A stretch of 64,000 bases of DNA from assembly GCF_002368195.1 (NCBI RefSeq), contig NZ_AP018178.1, positions 9,311,510-9,375,509 of the forward strand, given 5' to 3'. How positions within the stretch are numbered: position 1 is the first letter of the stretch; every line of letters starts with the position of its first letter. This DNA comes from Calothrix sp. NIES-2100 (GTDB lineage: Bacteria > Cyanobacteriota > Cyanobacteriia > Cyanobacteriales > Nostocaceae). Position numbers and translations under genes: made by a program. This document shows, one piece after another, positions 1 through 10,086 of this stretch. A model generated the notes under the pieces. It was not told the DNA's origin. It ran no database searches and saw only the letters and a list, made by a program, of their open reading frames with translations.

Positions 1-2698
1 CTAGAGCAAGCACAGGCTCAGGCGCGGGCAATAGTTTATTTGCAAAACTTGATGCTGGGGAAGTCTGCATCATATCTGTCTCCCAGGCTTGACGAACTAA
101 CTCCAACGGGTCAATGATTAAAGTCAGGCTACCATTTCCCAACACACTGTAGCCTTGGATGTAACTAGGTAAAGTCAGGACTCTACCGAGGGATTTAATC
201 ACTAATTCCTGCTCGACTAAAATCTGCTCGACTTGCAAACACAGGTATTGATGCTCTGTTTGCAACAGCAGCAGAGGTTCGACGGTGTTCCGTTGTTTGA
301 CTGGAAAAGGACTTAGAGTTAAATTTTGGTCTTGGGTGAATAAAGGATATTTGTAATCCACCAAATTGGCCAGCGGGCGGATGGGAACTAGTTGCTGACT
401 TTCCCCTTGTTCCCACTGCCAGAATTCTTGGATGCCTTGCCCGTGTAAAGATTGCTGGGCTTGAATCTGCTCTGGCTGTGGTAATAAAACCTGGCTAATT
501 CCTTCAGATAGCAAGGCATAAGTAATACCTTGAGATTGGCAAACGAGCAAGCGTGCTGTTGTCAAGCTCAGAGGCAATTGCAGGATGAAGGTGGTTCCCT
601 GCCCGGAAATCGATCGCACTACAATCGAACCTTGTAAAGCTTGCAATTGAGTGCGAACCACATCTAAGCCGATACCACGGCCAGATAACTCACCAATCTG
701 CTTGGCGGTAGAAAAGCCTGGTTCAAATAATAACTCTGCCAGTTGGTCTTCTGAGGCGTAGGCGGCTTGTTCGGGAGTCAGCAGGTGTTTTTCTATAGCT
801 CGCTGCCGAACCGATTCCCAGTTTAAGCCTCGACCATCATCCCGTACCTCAATAGTAGTGCGGTTACCTTGATTATACGCTTGAATTGTAATTGTTCCGG
901 TTTCTGGTTTACCTTGCTGGCGGCGGGTTTCTACCGGTTCAATGCCATGATCGAAAGCATTGCGAATCATGTGCAGCAAAGGATCGTACAACTGCTCAGA
1001 AATGGCTTTATCCACCAGTACCTTCGTACCGCCAAGCTTGAGTTCAACAGGCTTATGATAAGTTGCTACCATCTGTTGCAGGAGGCGGGGTAATCGATTC
1101 AACACTGTTCCCAGTGGAACCATTCTGGCTTGCAGCAAATCTTCCTGCGCTCCTGAAAGCAGTTGCTTGCGCTTTCCGAGACTGAAGCGAGATTGCTGAA
1201 CTAAGCCATTAACAGCCTCAATCCGTTCTCCTAATTGCACCATGTCTTCTGTAAGATTTTGCAGGAGAATGTGCAACTCGCTATAGTTATCCATTTCTAA
1301 GGCATCAAAATTGGATTGTGCCTCGGTAGTTGGAACTGAGCGTGGAGAGCCATGTATATGTCGCTGCTTGCGTTCGGGAAGCAGCAGATGTCGATCCGAC
1401 CAAGTAAAAACTTTACTAAGTTGTTGTTGACAGTACAAAAACTGTAGTAGAGTGTCTTGAGCTGCTTTGTGGATGTGGTTAGATTGCAGGTTTTGTTGGT
1501 TTTCGTTGATTAGCAATTCCCCAATCGTGTGGCTGAGGCGATCAAGCTGTTCAATCGCTACTCGGATACTGGGAAGTGATGCCGATGACTGAGCCTGGAG
1601 GCTTGGTGCTGGTGTTGGAGAGGCTTGCTGCTCTGAGTATGAGTATCGGTAGGATGTCTGTGGATCTCCTGTCCAGATTGACTGTAAAATCCGATCTATG
1701 GCAGAGGGGGCTACTACCGAATCCTGAGAAATCGGTTCCAGTACCTCCAGTGCTTTCGGTACGGAGTTATCAGTTCGATTCGGGAAAAACGACCAAAATG
1801 ATTCGGATTCGACAGCACTAGAGTAGGGCGATTCCTTGTTCTCAGTTGTAGCCGTTTGTGTTGCTTGAGTAGCAATTGAAACTGGCTGCCCTTGCAGCTC
1901 TTGGATAAGAGTAGTTAGTCCTGCCCATTCTCGCAATTGTGGAGATATCTCTCCCCCTTGAGTGCGATCGCCTGCAAGTATTGCTGCTTGAGCCGCTTTA
2001 AAATTTTCTAAAGCCACCTCAGCGATTTGCAGTAGTTTGTCTGGATGGTGGTTCAGCGCCTTTAGGGTCGCCTGAGCAATTTCTTCCAATCCAGATAAGC
2101 TATAAGATGCTGCTAGTTCGGCAAAAAATTCTGCTTGGGAGTTGAGTGTTGTTTGAATTTGTTGCGGATCTTGGCTTTGGATGTCAGCTTCAAGCTGTTG
2201 CAAATCCTGGAGTACACTCCCGGAAAAGATTGACTCTACCACATCAAAGCCAAGTTCTTCCGAACTGGGAAGCGGAGCCTCACGACCAAAAAAGTCGCCT
2301 AGTTTATGTTGGAGTTGGGCGAAGATTGAGGCAGTTCGATCGAGTATTTCTGCCTCATTGCAGGTTAAGCCCATCAGAGTTGCACTCAATGGAGTTCGCA
2401 GGCACTCATAAGCATCTAGAAGCAAAGCGCCCAATTCTGGATCGATTTCTAGTTCAGGAGCATATAACGCCTGGAATACATCTTCCAAATGATGGGCGAT
2501 TGTCTTAATCGTTTCCTGTCCAACACTGGCAGCACTCCCTTTGAGTGTATGGGCGCTGCGCATCAAGGCGTGAACTCTTTCTACTGTTTTTTCATCAAGT
2601 AGACCGATAAGACTCTGCTCAATGGTTTGCAACAACTCTGCTGCTTCAGCAAGAAAAGCCTGCTCTAGCTGCTCTTGACTACTGGGATCGGGGTTCAT
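1..2698 (-). CDS. CheA-type histidine kinase of a phototaxis array (PixL/PtxE-like), 3' end outside window
   Basis: Autophosphorylating kinase that would take signals from the adjacent MCP through CheW and pass phosphate to the operon's response regulators. The frame is open for 899 codons and leaves the window at the left edge. The N-terminal HPt domain has the phospho-His at residue 50 (SAHTLKGSAASVG). A low-complexity linker follows, then a dimerisation/ATPase region with N-box NAFDHGIEP, G1 DDGRGL and G2 GRGIGLDVV, then a CheW-like domain. PixL-type CheA proteins often end in a REC domain; that part is not visible. The ATG lies 15 nt after the MCP stop, so it is the last visible gene of the operon. 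There is no clear Shine-Dalgarno, suggesting coupling to the MCP. The family call is firm; the link to phototaxis rests on operon order. Confidence 0.93.
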   Translation of the reverse strand, partial: MNPDPSSQEQLEQAFLAEAAELLQTIEQSLIGLLDEKTVERVHALMRSAHTLKGSAASVGQETIKTIAHHLEDVFQALYAPELEIDPELGALLLDAYECLRTPLSATLMGLTCNEAEILDRTASIFAQLQHKLGDFFGREAPLPSSEELGFDVVESIFSGSVLQDLQQLEADIQSQDPQQIQTTLNSQAEFFAELAASYSLSGLEEIAQATLKALNHHPDKLLQIAEVALENFKAAQAAILAGDRTQGGEISPQLREWAGLTTLIQELQGQPVSIATQATQTATTENKESPYSSAVESESFWSFFPNRTDNSVPKALEVLEPISQDSVVAPSAIDRILQSIWTGDPQTSYRYSYSEQQASPTPAPSLQAQSSASLPSIRVAIEQLDRLSHTIGELLINENQQNLQSNHIHKAAQDTLLQFLYCQQQLSKVFTWSDRHLLLPERKQRHIHGSPRSVPTTEAQSNFDALEMDNYSELHILLQNLTEDMVQLGERIEAVNGLVQQSRFSLGKRKQLLSGAQEDLLQARMVPLGTVLNRLPRLLQQMVATYHKPVELKLGGTKVLVDKAISEQLYDPLLHMIRNAFDHGIEPVETRRQQGKPETGTITIQAYNQGNRTTIEVRDDGRGLNWESVRQRAIEKHLLTPEQAAYASEDQLAELLFEPGFSTAKQIGELSGRGIGLDVVRTQLQALQGSIVVRSISGQGTTFILQLPLSLTTARLLVCQSQGITYALLSEGISQVLLPQPEQIQAQQSLHGQGIQEFWQWEQGESQQLVPIRPLANLVDYKYPLFTQDQNLTLSPFPVKQRNTVEPLLLLQTEHQYLCLQVEQILVEQELVIKSLGRVLTLPSYIQGYSVLGNGSLTLIIDPLELVRQAWETDMMQTSPASSFANKLLPAPEPVLAL

Positions 2699-2713
2699 AA
2701 CAGTTTTGCGAGA

Positions 2714-5700
2714 TTAGTCAACTTTGAACTGGCTAACGCTGGTTTCCAGTTGTTGTGAAGTCATCCGTAGTTCCTCAAAAGACTCGGAAATGTGGATGGC
2801 ACTTTCTGAAGTCTTGCGGGCGATCGCCGAAACATCCATCATCGCCTCTGTCAACATCTGGGATTGCTGACTTTGATGGGAAACTGCTTGGGTAATTCCT
2901 TGCACCAGTCCACCAATTTCGTTGGTAGCTACCACGATCGCACTGAGGGAATGACGAGTCTCATCGATCAAGTTCGAGCCTTGGACAACTTGGGTAATCC
3001 CTATTTCCATTGCTTCGGTAACTTCGTTGGTACCAGCTTGAATTTCTTGCACGAGTCGCTCAATTTCTGTGGTGGCACTAGCGGACTGATAAGCCAGGGA
3101 ACGAACTTCATCTGCAACCACCGCAAAGCCTTTGCCATACTCTCCGGCACGGGTAGCCTCGATCGCAGCATTGAGAGCCAGCAAATTAGTTTGAGTGGCA
3201 AAGTTTTCAATCAGACTCACTACTTTCGAGATTTTCTGAGAAGCTTCACCGAGGCGTTTAATCTTCTTCGCTGTTTCCGACACGGTTTCCCGAATCTCCA
3301 AAATGCCATCTACGGTTCTTTCCATCAGGGAATCACCAGCTTGGACGGTATTATTAGCTCTTTGAACCGCCTGTCCTACTCTTTGGGCATCAGCAGCGAC
3401 TATCTGGGTGGAAGTTACCATCATTTGTAATTGTTCCAGAGCGTGTTCGAGCCGTTCTGCCTGCTGTTGAGCTTGGTCAGATAGTTTTACTACTGAGGTA
3501 GTGTTATTGCTGGAATTTTCACTTACCCTGCCAGCAGCAATCTGCACTTGTCGCACTAAATCTCGCAAACTTTGGATCGTAGTGTTGTAACCATCGGCGA
3601 TCGTCCCAATTTCATCTTCAGATAGGGGAGCGCGAACGGTGAGATCGCCTCTGAAGGATGGTTCTAAAGCCATGAGAACGCGGATTGCTCCTTGTTGCAG
3701 TTTTTCCCGTGCAGTGCGTTCGCGCTCTGCTGCTTCTGCTAGTTGCTGCTCTTGAGTACGCACCTGTGTTAGGTAATCTGCAAGATTGAGGGCAAGACCA
3801 ATCTGGACACTGGCTTGGTTGAGAACATCTTCCTCGGATTGCTCCCACTGGCGCGGGGCGCTATTTTGATAAACTCCCATCAACCCCCAGAGCCGATTTT
3901 CTTGAAAAATCGGAGAAATCATGTAGGCTTTAGTTCCCCACAGTTCTAACAATTGGATGTGACATTCGTCATGACCGACAGTATATATATTGTCAACCCG
4001 CAAACTTTCCTTGCGGGCATAACGCCCTCCTTGGTTGTACTGGAGATAGGTATCTCTAACTCTGGCAAGGCTAGTTCCCACAAGCTTAGGCCAATCCCCG
4101 CTCACAGACTCAACGACAAATTCTCCAGACCAATCAGGCTCAAAACGGTAAACTCCAACTCGATCTACTTTGAGCAGTTGACGAAGTTCGTGGGTTGCGA
4201 ACTGGACAAATTCCAGAACATCACCATGACTTTGGGCCATCTCTGTTAACCGACTTGGCAGGCGATAGGAAAATCGGGCGTTTGCTACTTCCCGTTCTGC
4301 CAGTTTTGTCAGTTCCTCATTCTTGCTTAAGGTTTGTTGTAAGTATTGGGATTGCTGGACGGCAACTCCAAACTGCGTGCCGATTTTCGTGACAAAGCTA
4401 ATTTCATTATCTTGCCATTGCCTTGGCCCGTCATTCTGATATGCCCCTAACAAACCCCAGAGCTTGTTTCCGGCAATAATCGGGGTGATGATATAGGCTC
4501 TCATCTGGAATTGCTCGAGAATTTTTATGTGGCACTGGGCATGACCAGAAGTGTAAATATCATTAATTACAAAAGTTTCATTGTTGCGATAGCGTCCACC
4601 TTGGGTTTGTTGTAGGTGTTCGTCTTCCCACACAGTCTTGATATCGGGGCCAACCAAAGCTACCCATTCACGACTTACAGATTCGGCAATAAACTCCCCA
4701 CCCCAATCTGGATTGAAGCGATACACTGCCAGGCGATCGCATTCCAAGTGCGATCGCAACTCTGGTAGGGCATTGCGGAAAATTGTATCTAGCTCTTGAG
4801 CTTGGCGAATTTTTTCTGCCAGCCTTGTCAAGGCTCGTTCCCCTTCTGCGGTTCGCGCTAACTCTGTGTTCTTCTTCTTGAGCTGTTCGATATACTCTGC
4901 TTGCTGGACGCTTAACCCCAACTGAATGCCCAATTTGGTCAGCAATCGCACCTCATCAGAATTCCACTGGCGGGGGCCGCTATTTTGGTAAGCTCCTAAC
5001 AAACCCCAAAGTTTGTTGCCAGCAAAAATAGGAGCGATGGTGTAGGCTTTAACCTGGAACTGTTCCAGCAGGTCGATGTGGCACTGGGCATGACCAACAG
5101 TGTAGATGTCATTGACGACAAAAGTTTCATTATTGCGATAGCGTCCGCCTTGGGTTTGCTGTAGGTGTTCGTCTTTCCATTCGGTTTTGATATCGGGGCC
5201 AACCAGAGGCACCCAGTCACTTCCTACAGATTCGGCAATAAATTCACCACCCCAGTCAGAGTTGAAGCGATATATTGCGAGGCGATCGCATTTAAACAAC
5301 TGCCGCAATTCTACCAAAGTAGTGCGGTAGAGCGTTTCTAGCTGTTGGGATTGACGCATTCTCTCTGCCATTCGCGCAATGGCGTTTTCTACTTCAGCTA
5401 CTTGGGTCATTTCTAGATTTTTTAACCGTAGCTGTTCGATATATTCAGCTTGCTGGAGGGCAATACTCAACGGTTCACAGATCTGCAACAAAGCACCAGT
5501 CTCTTCTTCAGTCCATTTGCGAACATCAGAATTTTGATAAGCTGCTAACAAACCCCAAAGCTTACCAGTGCGGAAGATGGGAACAATAATGTACGCTTTG
5601 GCTTGGAACTTCTCTAATGTTTCTAAATAACAAGGTGAAAAACCAGCAGCATAAATATCGTTGACTTTACGGAAGCGCGTTCCTTTGGCGTAGATTCCAC

Positions 5701-7408
5701 CCTGGGTTTCTTTAAGATAGGTATCGGCATCAGGTTTCACAGGGGAGCCATATTCCTTAACAGTGCAACGCTCTGAAGACATCAGACCTGTTTTTAAAAT
5801 GCCGTCTTGTTCCTGCATCTCCAACAGTGACAACCAACCAGCAGCCACAGATTCAGCAATAATTTCGCCACTCCAATTTGGATAAAATTGATAAACGACA
5901 ACGCGATCGCATTTTAAAAATCGACGCAAATCTTGGGTTGCAGTGCGGAAAATGTTGTGAATATCCGTTGCTTGCCCAATCTTTTCGATAATGCGGAAAA
6001 CAGTACGTTCTCGTTCAATTAGTTTGGCTGACTCTTCAGAACGGTTATAAAGTTGTTGCTGATATTGCAACTGTTGAATAGCAATACTAGACAAAGATGC
6101 CACCTGCACCATCAGTCGAACTTCACTATCTTTCCACTGACGAGGGCCGGAATTTTGATAAGCAGCAAGCAAGCCCCACAATTGTTCTCCCTGAAAGATG
6201 GCAACAATAATGTATGCTTTGGCTTGATAGCTTTCTAAAACTTTGATATAGCAGTCTGAAAAACCAGCACTGTAGATATCATTAGTAACTCGATAAATTT
6301 GTCCGCGATGGAAAGTTTTGCCTTGGGTGTGTTGAATGTAGCTATCGTGCGATCGCCCTGTTGACCCAACTAATCCCCCCGCGTCTGCAAGGTTCCTCAC
6401 ACTGCAATAGTTAACGTTCTTGACAATTGCTGGATTGTTTCGCTGTTCTTCTAAGAGAGAAACCCACTCAGAACCAGCAGATTCAGCAACAAATTCCCCA
6501 CTCCAATCTGGCTGGAAACGATAGATTGCCACGCGATCGCATTTTAATGACTGTCGCACTTCTTGGGTGGCAACGCGAAAGATGGTATCCGCATCTTTGG
6601 ACTGGAGAATTTTATTGGCTACACCGGTCAGGATTTGGTCTTTTTCCACTTCTTGTTGCAATGTAGCTTGAATCACAGCAACTTGCAGTTGAGCTTCTAA
6701 TTCCTGTGCGAGCAATTTTAGTGAGCGAATTTCCGCATTCTGCCACTGGTGAGGTGCGGTGCATTGCTGCACTACCAACAAACCCCAAACCCCATCTTTT
6801 GTTAAAATCGGCAAGCTCAAACAAGCTCTGATCTGAAACCGATCCACGAGCTGCTTTTGGTAAAGAGACAAGCTTGCAGTGTAGGTATCCGCGATCGCTA
6901 CTAATTTTTCTTGTTGATAAAGTGTGGTAGAACTTAACCCAAAAGTGACGGCGGGCAGTTTTTCCTTCAGCATTGGGGTAAAGCCATCTCTCATAGCCTC
7001 CGCAGCAACTATCCCTAGCGTCGGATTGGTAAACTCATACACCACCACGCGATCGGCTTGCAGGGCGCTTTGTATCTCCATGACAGCAGTGGCAAGCAAG
7101 GTATCTAGATCGGAAAATTGGCGGATTTTACTGGCGATCTCCTGTACTTGCTCTACCTCTAATCCATCTGTGTCTTGATATGGCAACGGCAACACATTTA
7201 CCAGTTCTTTTAACTTGTAGATTCTCTGTTGCAATGGCTCTATTTCTGCCCAATCAGCTTGATCCAGTTCGGTTAGCAATTCTTTTAAAGTGGAGATGAT
7301 TTGCTGTTTTGCTGGTACATCAACGGTATGCCCGTTACTGGTGTCCTTATTACCGTTGCTAGAATTTGAATGTGGTTGGCTGGGTGTAAGATTGTGTTGC
7401 TTTACCAT
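2714..7408 (-). CDS. Methyl-accepting chemotaxis protein with six GAF domains, five cyanobacteriochrome-like (PixJ/PtxD-like)
   Basis: Photoreceptor-transducer of the array. From the ATG at 7408 it has 1564 residues; a TTG eleven codons upstream is possible but has no better ribosome site. Six GAF domains lie between about residues 95 and 1220. GAF2 to GAF6 each carry the bilin-binding Cys (about residues 385, 592, 775, 958, 1148): GFSDCY, GFSPCY, GHAQCH, GHAQCH, GHDECH. GAF2 and GAF3 also have a second Cys in a longer insert (about 334 and 548). A HAMP region (about 1240-1290) and the MCP signalling hairpin (tip region NLLALNAAIEATRAGEYGKG) follow. I see no convincing membrane span, so it may act as a soluble or membrane-associated array. 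GAF1 lacks the Cys and is probably not a chromophore domain. The light colours sensed are inferred, not shown. Confidence 0.93.
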   Translation of the reverse strand: MVKQHNLTPSQPHSNSSNGNKDTSNGHTVDVPAKQQIISTLKELLTELDQADWAEIEPLQQRIYKLKELVNVLPLPYQDTDGLEVEQVQEIASKIRQFSDLDTLLATAVMEIQSALQADRVVVYEFTNPTLGIVAAEAMRDGFTPMLKEKLPAVTFGLSSTTLYQQEKLVAIADTYTASLSLYQKQLVDRFQIRACLSLPILTKDGVWGLLVVQQCTAPHQWQNAEIRSLKLLAQELEAQLQVAVIQATLQQEVEKDQILTGVANKILQSKDADTIFRVATQEVRQSLKCDRVAIYRFQPDWSGEFVAESAGSEWVSLLEEQRNNPAIVKNVNYCSVRNLADAGGLVGSTGRSHDSYIQHTQGKTFHRGQIYRVTNDIYSAGFSDCYIKVLESYQAKAYIIVAIFQGEQLWGLLAAYQNSGPRQWKDSEVRLMVQVASLSSIAIQQLQYQQQLYNRSEESAKLIERERTVFRIIEKIGQATDIHNIFRTATQDLRRFLKCDRVVVYQFYPNWSGEIIAESVAAGWLSLLEMQEQDGILKTGLMSSERCTVKEYGSPVKPDADTYLKETQGGIYAKGTRFRKVNDIYAAGFSPCYLETLEKFQAKAYIIVPIFRTGKLWGLLAAYQNSDVRKWTEEETGALLQICEPLSIALQQAEYIEQLRLKNLEMTQVAEVENAIARMAERMRQSQQLETLYRTTLVELRQLFKCDRLAIYRFNSDWGGEFIAESVGSDWVPLVGPDIKTEWKDEHLQQTQGGRYRNNETFVVNDIYTVGHAQCHIDLLEQFQVKAYTIAPIFAGNKLWGLLGAYQNSGPRQWNSDEVRLLTKLGIQLGLSVQQAEYIEQLKKKNTELARTAEGERALTRLAEKIRQAQELDTIFRNALPELRSHLECDRLAVYRFNPDWGGEFIAESVSREWVALVGPDIKTVWEDEHLQQTQGGRYRNNETFVINDIYTSGHAQCHIKILEQFQMRAYIITPIIAGNKLWGLLGAYQNDGPRQWQDNEISFVTKIGTQFGVAVQQSQYLQQTLSKNEELTKLAEREVANARFSYRLPSRLTEMAQSHGDVLEFVQFATHELRQLLKVDRVGVYRFEPDWSGEFVVESVSGDWPKLVGTSLARVRDTYLQYNQGGRYARKESLRVDNIYTVGHDECHIQLLELWGTKAYMISPIFQENRLWGLMGVYQNSAPRQWEQSEEDVLNQASVQIGLALNLADYLTQVRTQEQQLAEAAERERTAREKLQQGAIRVLMALEPSFRGDLTVRAPLSEDEIGTIADGYNTTIQSLRDLVRQVQIAAGRVSENSSNNTTSVVKLSDQAQQQAERLEHALEQLQMMVTSTQIVAADAQRVGQAVQRANNTVQAGDSLMERTVDGILEIRETVSETAKKIKRLGEASQKISKVVSLIENFATQTNLLALNAAIEATRAGEYGKGFAVVADEVRSLAYQSASATTEIERLVQEIQAGTNEVTEAMEIGITQVVQGSNLIDETRHSLSAIVVATNEIGGLVQGITQAVSHQSQQSQMLTEAMMDVSAIARKTSESAIHISESFEELRMTSQQLETSVSQFKVD

Positions 7409-7563
7409 AATTTTTCTTGCTATTAAGGTTGTCGGAGTCAATAACTAGAAGGTAGAGCGGAGGCTACTATAACCTTTCTAGAATAGCTTCAATGTACAGA
7501 AGGCTCTCTGCGTCAGCCCTTGGCGTTACCGTAGTTACAAAGTAGGGTAGGAAGCTCTGAACT

Positions 7564-8100
7564 TTAAAGAGACTGAAAAGTTTGAATCACAACATGGGTA
7601 TCAATTAACATCAAAGGGCTACCTTGAGAATCTATAAAGTAACCCTGCAAGAACGAGCCTAGTCGGGCGGGTAACATTGATGCCGAAATCGCAAACCGCT
7701 CTTGGGGGTTATACACTTCAATGGTATGGACTTGCTCCACCAACAGCCCGACAGTTTGATTCTGGACTTGAACAAGCATCGCCATGCCAGATTTTCGCAC
7801 GCTTTCTCGCCGACACCAGTGTATTGCTCCCAGTAAACCTGCTACATCAAGAATCCAGATAGCTTCTCCCCGCCAATTCATTATGCCTAACAAGCATTCT
7901 GCTACCTGTGGTACTGGTAAAATCTCTGTGAGTGGAACGTGAATTACTCCCCGCAAATCAGCTAGTGGGAGTAAACCATTCACCTTTCCATTCAACGGAA
8001 ATCTTAAAAACCTTTGCTTGTTTCCTTGGGGAGAGTTTTCAACAAGACGAAATTGGCTGTTAATGGGTAGCGCTCTAAAGCTATCATTGACCTGTACCAT
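7564..8100 (-). CDS. CheW-like coupling protein (PixI/PtxC-like)
   Basis: 178 residues, the usual size for CheW. It would bridge the GAF-MCP and CheA. The N-terminal half has RFPLNGKVNGLLPLADLRGV and VPQVAECLLGIMNWRGEAIWILD, which is the CheW beta-barrel core with the conserved NWRG segment; the C-terminal half has VGLLVEQVHTIE. The ATG is at 8100, 14 nt after the CheY stop. 155 bases separate its stop from the MCP ATG, the only sizeable gap in the operon; that gap includes a copy of the cgtcagcccttggcg-type repeat near 7510. Position between cheY and mcp is the same as pixI in the Synechocystis pix operon and ptxC in Nostoc punctiforme. Confidence 0.9.
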   Translation of the reverse strand: MVQVNDSFRALPINSQFRLVENSPQGNKQRFLRFPLNGKVNGLLPLADLRGVIHVPLTEILPVPQVAECLLGIMNWRGEAIWILDVAGLLGAIHWCRRESVRKSGMAMLVQVQNQTVGLLVEQVHTIEVYNPQERFAISASMLPARLGSFLQGYFIDSQGSPLMLIDTHVVIQTFQSL

Positions 8101-8114
8101 TGCCCCAGTTTCCT

Positions 8115-8477
8115 TTAGCGAATAAATTTACTAACAGTCTGGAGCAAAATCTTTTCATCTACAGGTTTGATTAAATAACCATCGGCACCACTCATAGTGC
8201 CCCAAGTTTTATCAACTTCTGTGTTTTTAGTTGAGCAAATCACTACCGGGATTACTTTTGTTGTGGGATCGGCTTTCAACTTGCGGCAGAACTCAAATCC
8301 ACTTTGTCCTGGCAAAATCAAATCTAGTAAGATCAAGTCAGGTTTTTGTTGTTTCAACCTGAGTTGAGCCTCTTCACCACTGCGAACTTCATAAACTGAA
8401 TATCCTCCTTGCTCCAGGTAACGTGTCATCTTTTCGGATTCTGTGAGGCTATCTTCAACTAAAAGAACTTTTTTCAT
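8115..8477 (-). CDS. CheY-like response regulator (PixH/PtxB-like)
   Basis: A stand-alone receiver domain of 120 residues with no output domain. Acidic pocket E8-D9, phospho-acceptor D52 (LILLDLILPG), switch Ser/Thr in VICSTKN and conserved Lys in YLIKPVDE are all present. It should accept phosphate from the CheA encoded at the end of the operon and interact with type IV pilus control. Its ATG is at 8477 and its stop is 14 nt before the CheW ATG. The neighbouring PATAN-REC protein offers a second receiver in the same operon, as in pixG/pixH. Confidence 0.92.
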   Translation of the reverse strand: MKKVLLVEDSLTESEKMTRYLEQGGYSVYEVRSGEEAQLRLKQQKPDLILLDLILPGQSGFEFCRKLKADPTTKVIPVVICSTKNTEVDKTWGTMSGADGYLIKPVDEKILLQTVSKFIR

Positions 8478-8601
8478 TTTTATTTACTGATATTTTCATC
8501 CAGAATTTGAAGCAATGATTGCGACAAATAAATTAACACCTACTCAAAATCTGCCGTGAAAATGGGTATAGGGGAGCCACTGGTAAGGCTGTGGCTTCAA
8601 C

Positions 8602-9954
8602 CTAAACTTTTAAATACTTCTCAAGCACATCGAGTACTTTATTTGGCTCTATGGGTTTACTCAAAAAATCACTTGCCCCCACTAATTTTGCTCGCATCCG
8701 ATCTACTAGTCCGTCTTTCCCCGTTAAGATGACAATCGGCACATCTTTGAGACTGGGAGTTTTACGGATTTGAGCACAAATTTCATAGCCATTCACTGTT
8801 GGCATTAAAATATCCAAAAAAATGAAGTCGGGCTTGCTTTTAATGAGCTTTAAAACTGCCGTCAAGGACTCTTGAATGCCAACAAAGCGATAACCTTGAT
8901 GGATCAAAAGTCCCTCCAGAGTGCGACAGATCACCGGACTATCATCCACACAGGCTACTAAAGGTCTTGAGACATCAGTAATTGCTTTGCTAGTCGCTGG
9001 GGGGGCAGTCTTTGTGATATTGGGTGCAACTTGTAATAAAGTGTTCTCTTCTGTGTTCAGTGAAGAATTTAAATGATTAACTACACTGGACGAATTGACA
9101 ATTTCTTTGCTAGTCGCTGGGGGGGCAGTCTTTGTGATATTGGGTGCAACTTGTAAAAAAGTGTTCTCTTCTGTGTTCAGTGAAGAATTAGAATTATTAA
9201 CTGCACTGGACGGGTTGTCAGTTTCTTTACTAATCCCAACATTTCTCAAGCTTGGAATTGGTGAAAAAGCGATCGCCCCTGCTTTTACCAATGGCATCAA
9301 TAACCGAGTCAAAGCTAAGACATCCCGACCAGTTTTTTGCCCTAGATATCGTAAAGTTTTTGTACCATCAACTAAAGAAATAATCACTTTAGAGGACGCT
9401 TGCCCTTGGAGTAGCTCAAGTTTTTGAATGACAGGAAATAAATTTGGGGAGAAACTAGCCAGTCCTGCATCTCGCCATTCTTGCCAAGCTTGTGTAGCCT
9501 GTTTCAAGACTTCCTCAGTTGGTATTACAGCTAGGAGAAACCCAGGAACTTCACCAACAACGGTAGTATGAGACAAATTCCCTGCTGGATTGCTGGCATT
9601 TCTTTTGGTTTCAATGTACTGCATTATATCGAACAGGACTTCAGCTATTAAGCTTGTAATCAGGTTAACAAGTTGTTGTTGTTCGATTAATTTTTGTTCT
9701 CGCAACTTAGCAAGAATGTAATACTCGCGATAACTTTCCTGGGGAGAGATCAGCTGTTCCAACTTTGTCACATACTGATTAGAACAGTACTGCAACAAGT
9801 GTCGTCGCCATCGCTCATCGGCATTAGAACCGCCAGCCTGCCAAATTAATCGTCCTAAACGAAAATATAGCGTCCAAGTTGGACCATCCCTTGCTTCAAT
9901 ATTCAGCTTGCCTGTGAATAATTTAGTTTGAAGTTGGTTGAACAATTGATACAC
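8602..9954 (-). CDS. PATAN-domain response regulator (PixG/PatA-like)
   Basis: First gene of the phototaxis operon. 450 residues: an N-terminal PATAN/DUF4388-type region (about 1-225; LFTGKLNIEARDG near the start), a linker (about 240-324) and a C-terminal REC domain (about 330-450) with DDS acidic pocket, FIFLDILMP phospho-acceptor and FLSKPIEP Lys. PATAN-REC proteins such as PixG, PilG and PatA have been linked to pilus motors or cell pattern. The start is a GTG at 9954 preceded by AAGAGG about ten bases upstream. The linker is made of a 120-bp (40-residue) tandem duplication. 124 bases separate its stop from the cheY ATG. The upstream 132 bases to gvpA hold no gene and should contain the operon promoter, but I see no clear motif. 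Confidence 0.9.
   Translation of the reverse strand: MYQLFNQLQTKLFTGKLNIEARDGPTWTLYFRLGRLIWQAGGSNADERWRRHLLQYCSNQYVTKLEQLISPQESYREYYILAKLREQKLIEQQQLVNLITSLIAEVLFDIMQYIETKRNASNPAGNLSHTTVVGEVPGFLLAVIPTEEVLKQATQAWQEWRDAGLASFSPNLFPVIQKLELLQGQASSKVIISLVDGTKTLRYLGQKTGRDVLALTRLLMPLVKAGAIAFSPIPSLRNVGISKETDNPSSAVNNSNSSLNTEENTFLQVAPNITKTAPPATSKEIVNSSSVVNHLNSSLNTEENTLLQVAPNITKTAPPATSKAITDVSRPLVACVDDSPVICRTLEGLLIHQGYRFVGIQESLTAVLKLIKSKPDFIFLDILMPTVNGYEICAQIRKTPSLKDVPIVILTGKDGLVDRMRAKLVGASDFLSKPIEPNKVLDVLEKYLKV
8981..9235. repeat. 120-bp in-frame tandem repeat, about 2.1 copies
   Basis: The block starting at 8981 (gctttgctagtcgctgg) recurs at 9101 with only a few base changes, and a third partial copy (tttctttactaatcc) starts at 9221. 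The period of 120 bases keeps the reading frame of the PixG-like gene and duplicates 40 residues of its linker. Confidence 0.9.
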
Positions 9955-10086
9955 AATGATCGCACCTCTTTATATATCGCGCTCTTGTTCCCATAAATTC
10001 TTGAGAGACATCAGCTAAAATATCCTATTTTTTTAATTAGAAACATTAAATGGGAGCCAAAAAGACTACCTTCTTCTAGTGTGGTG

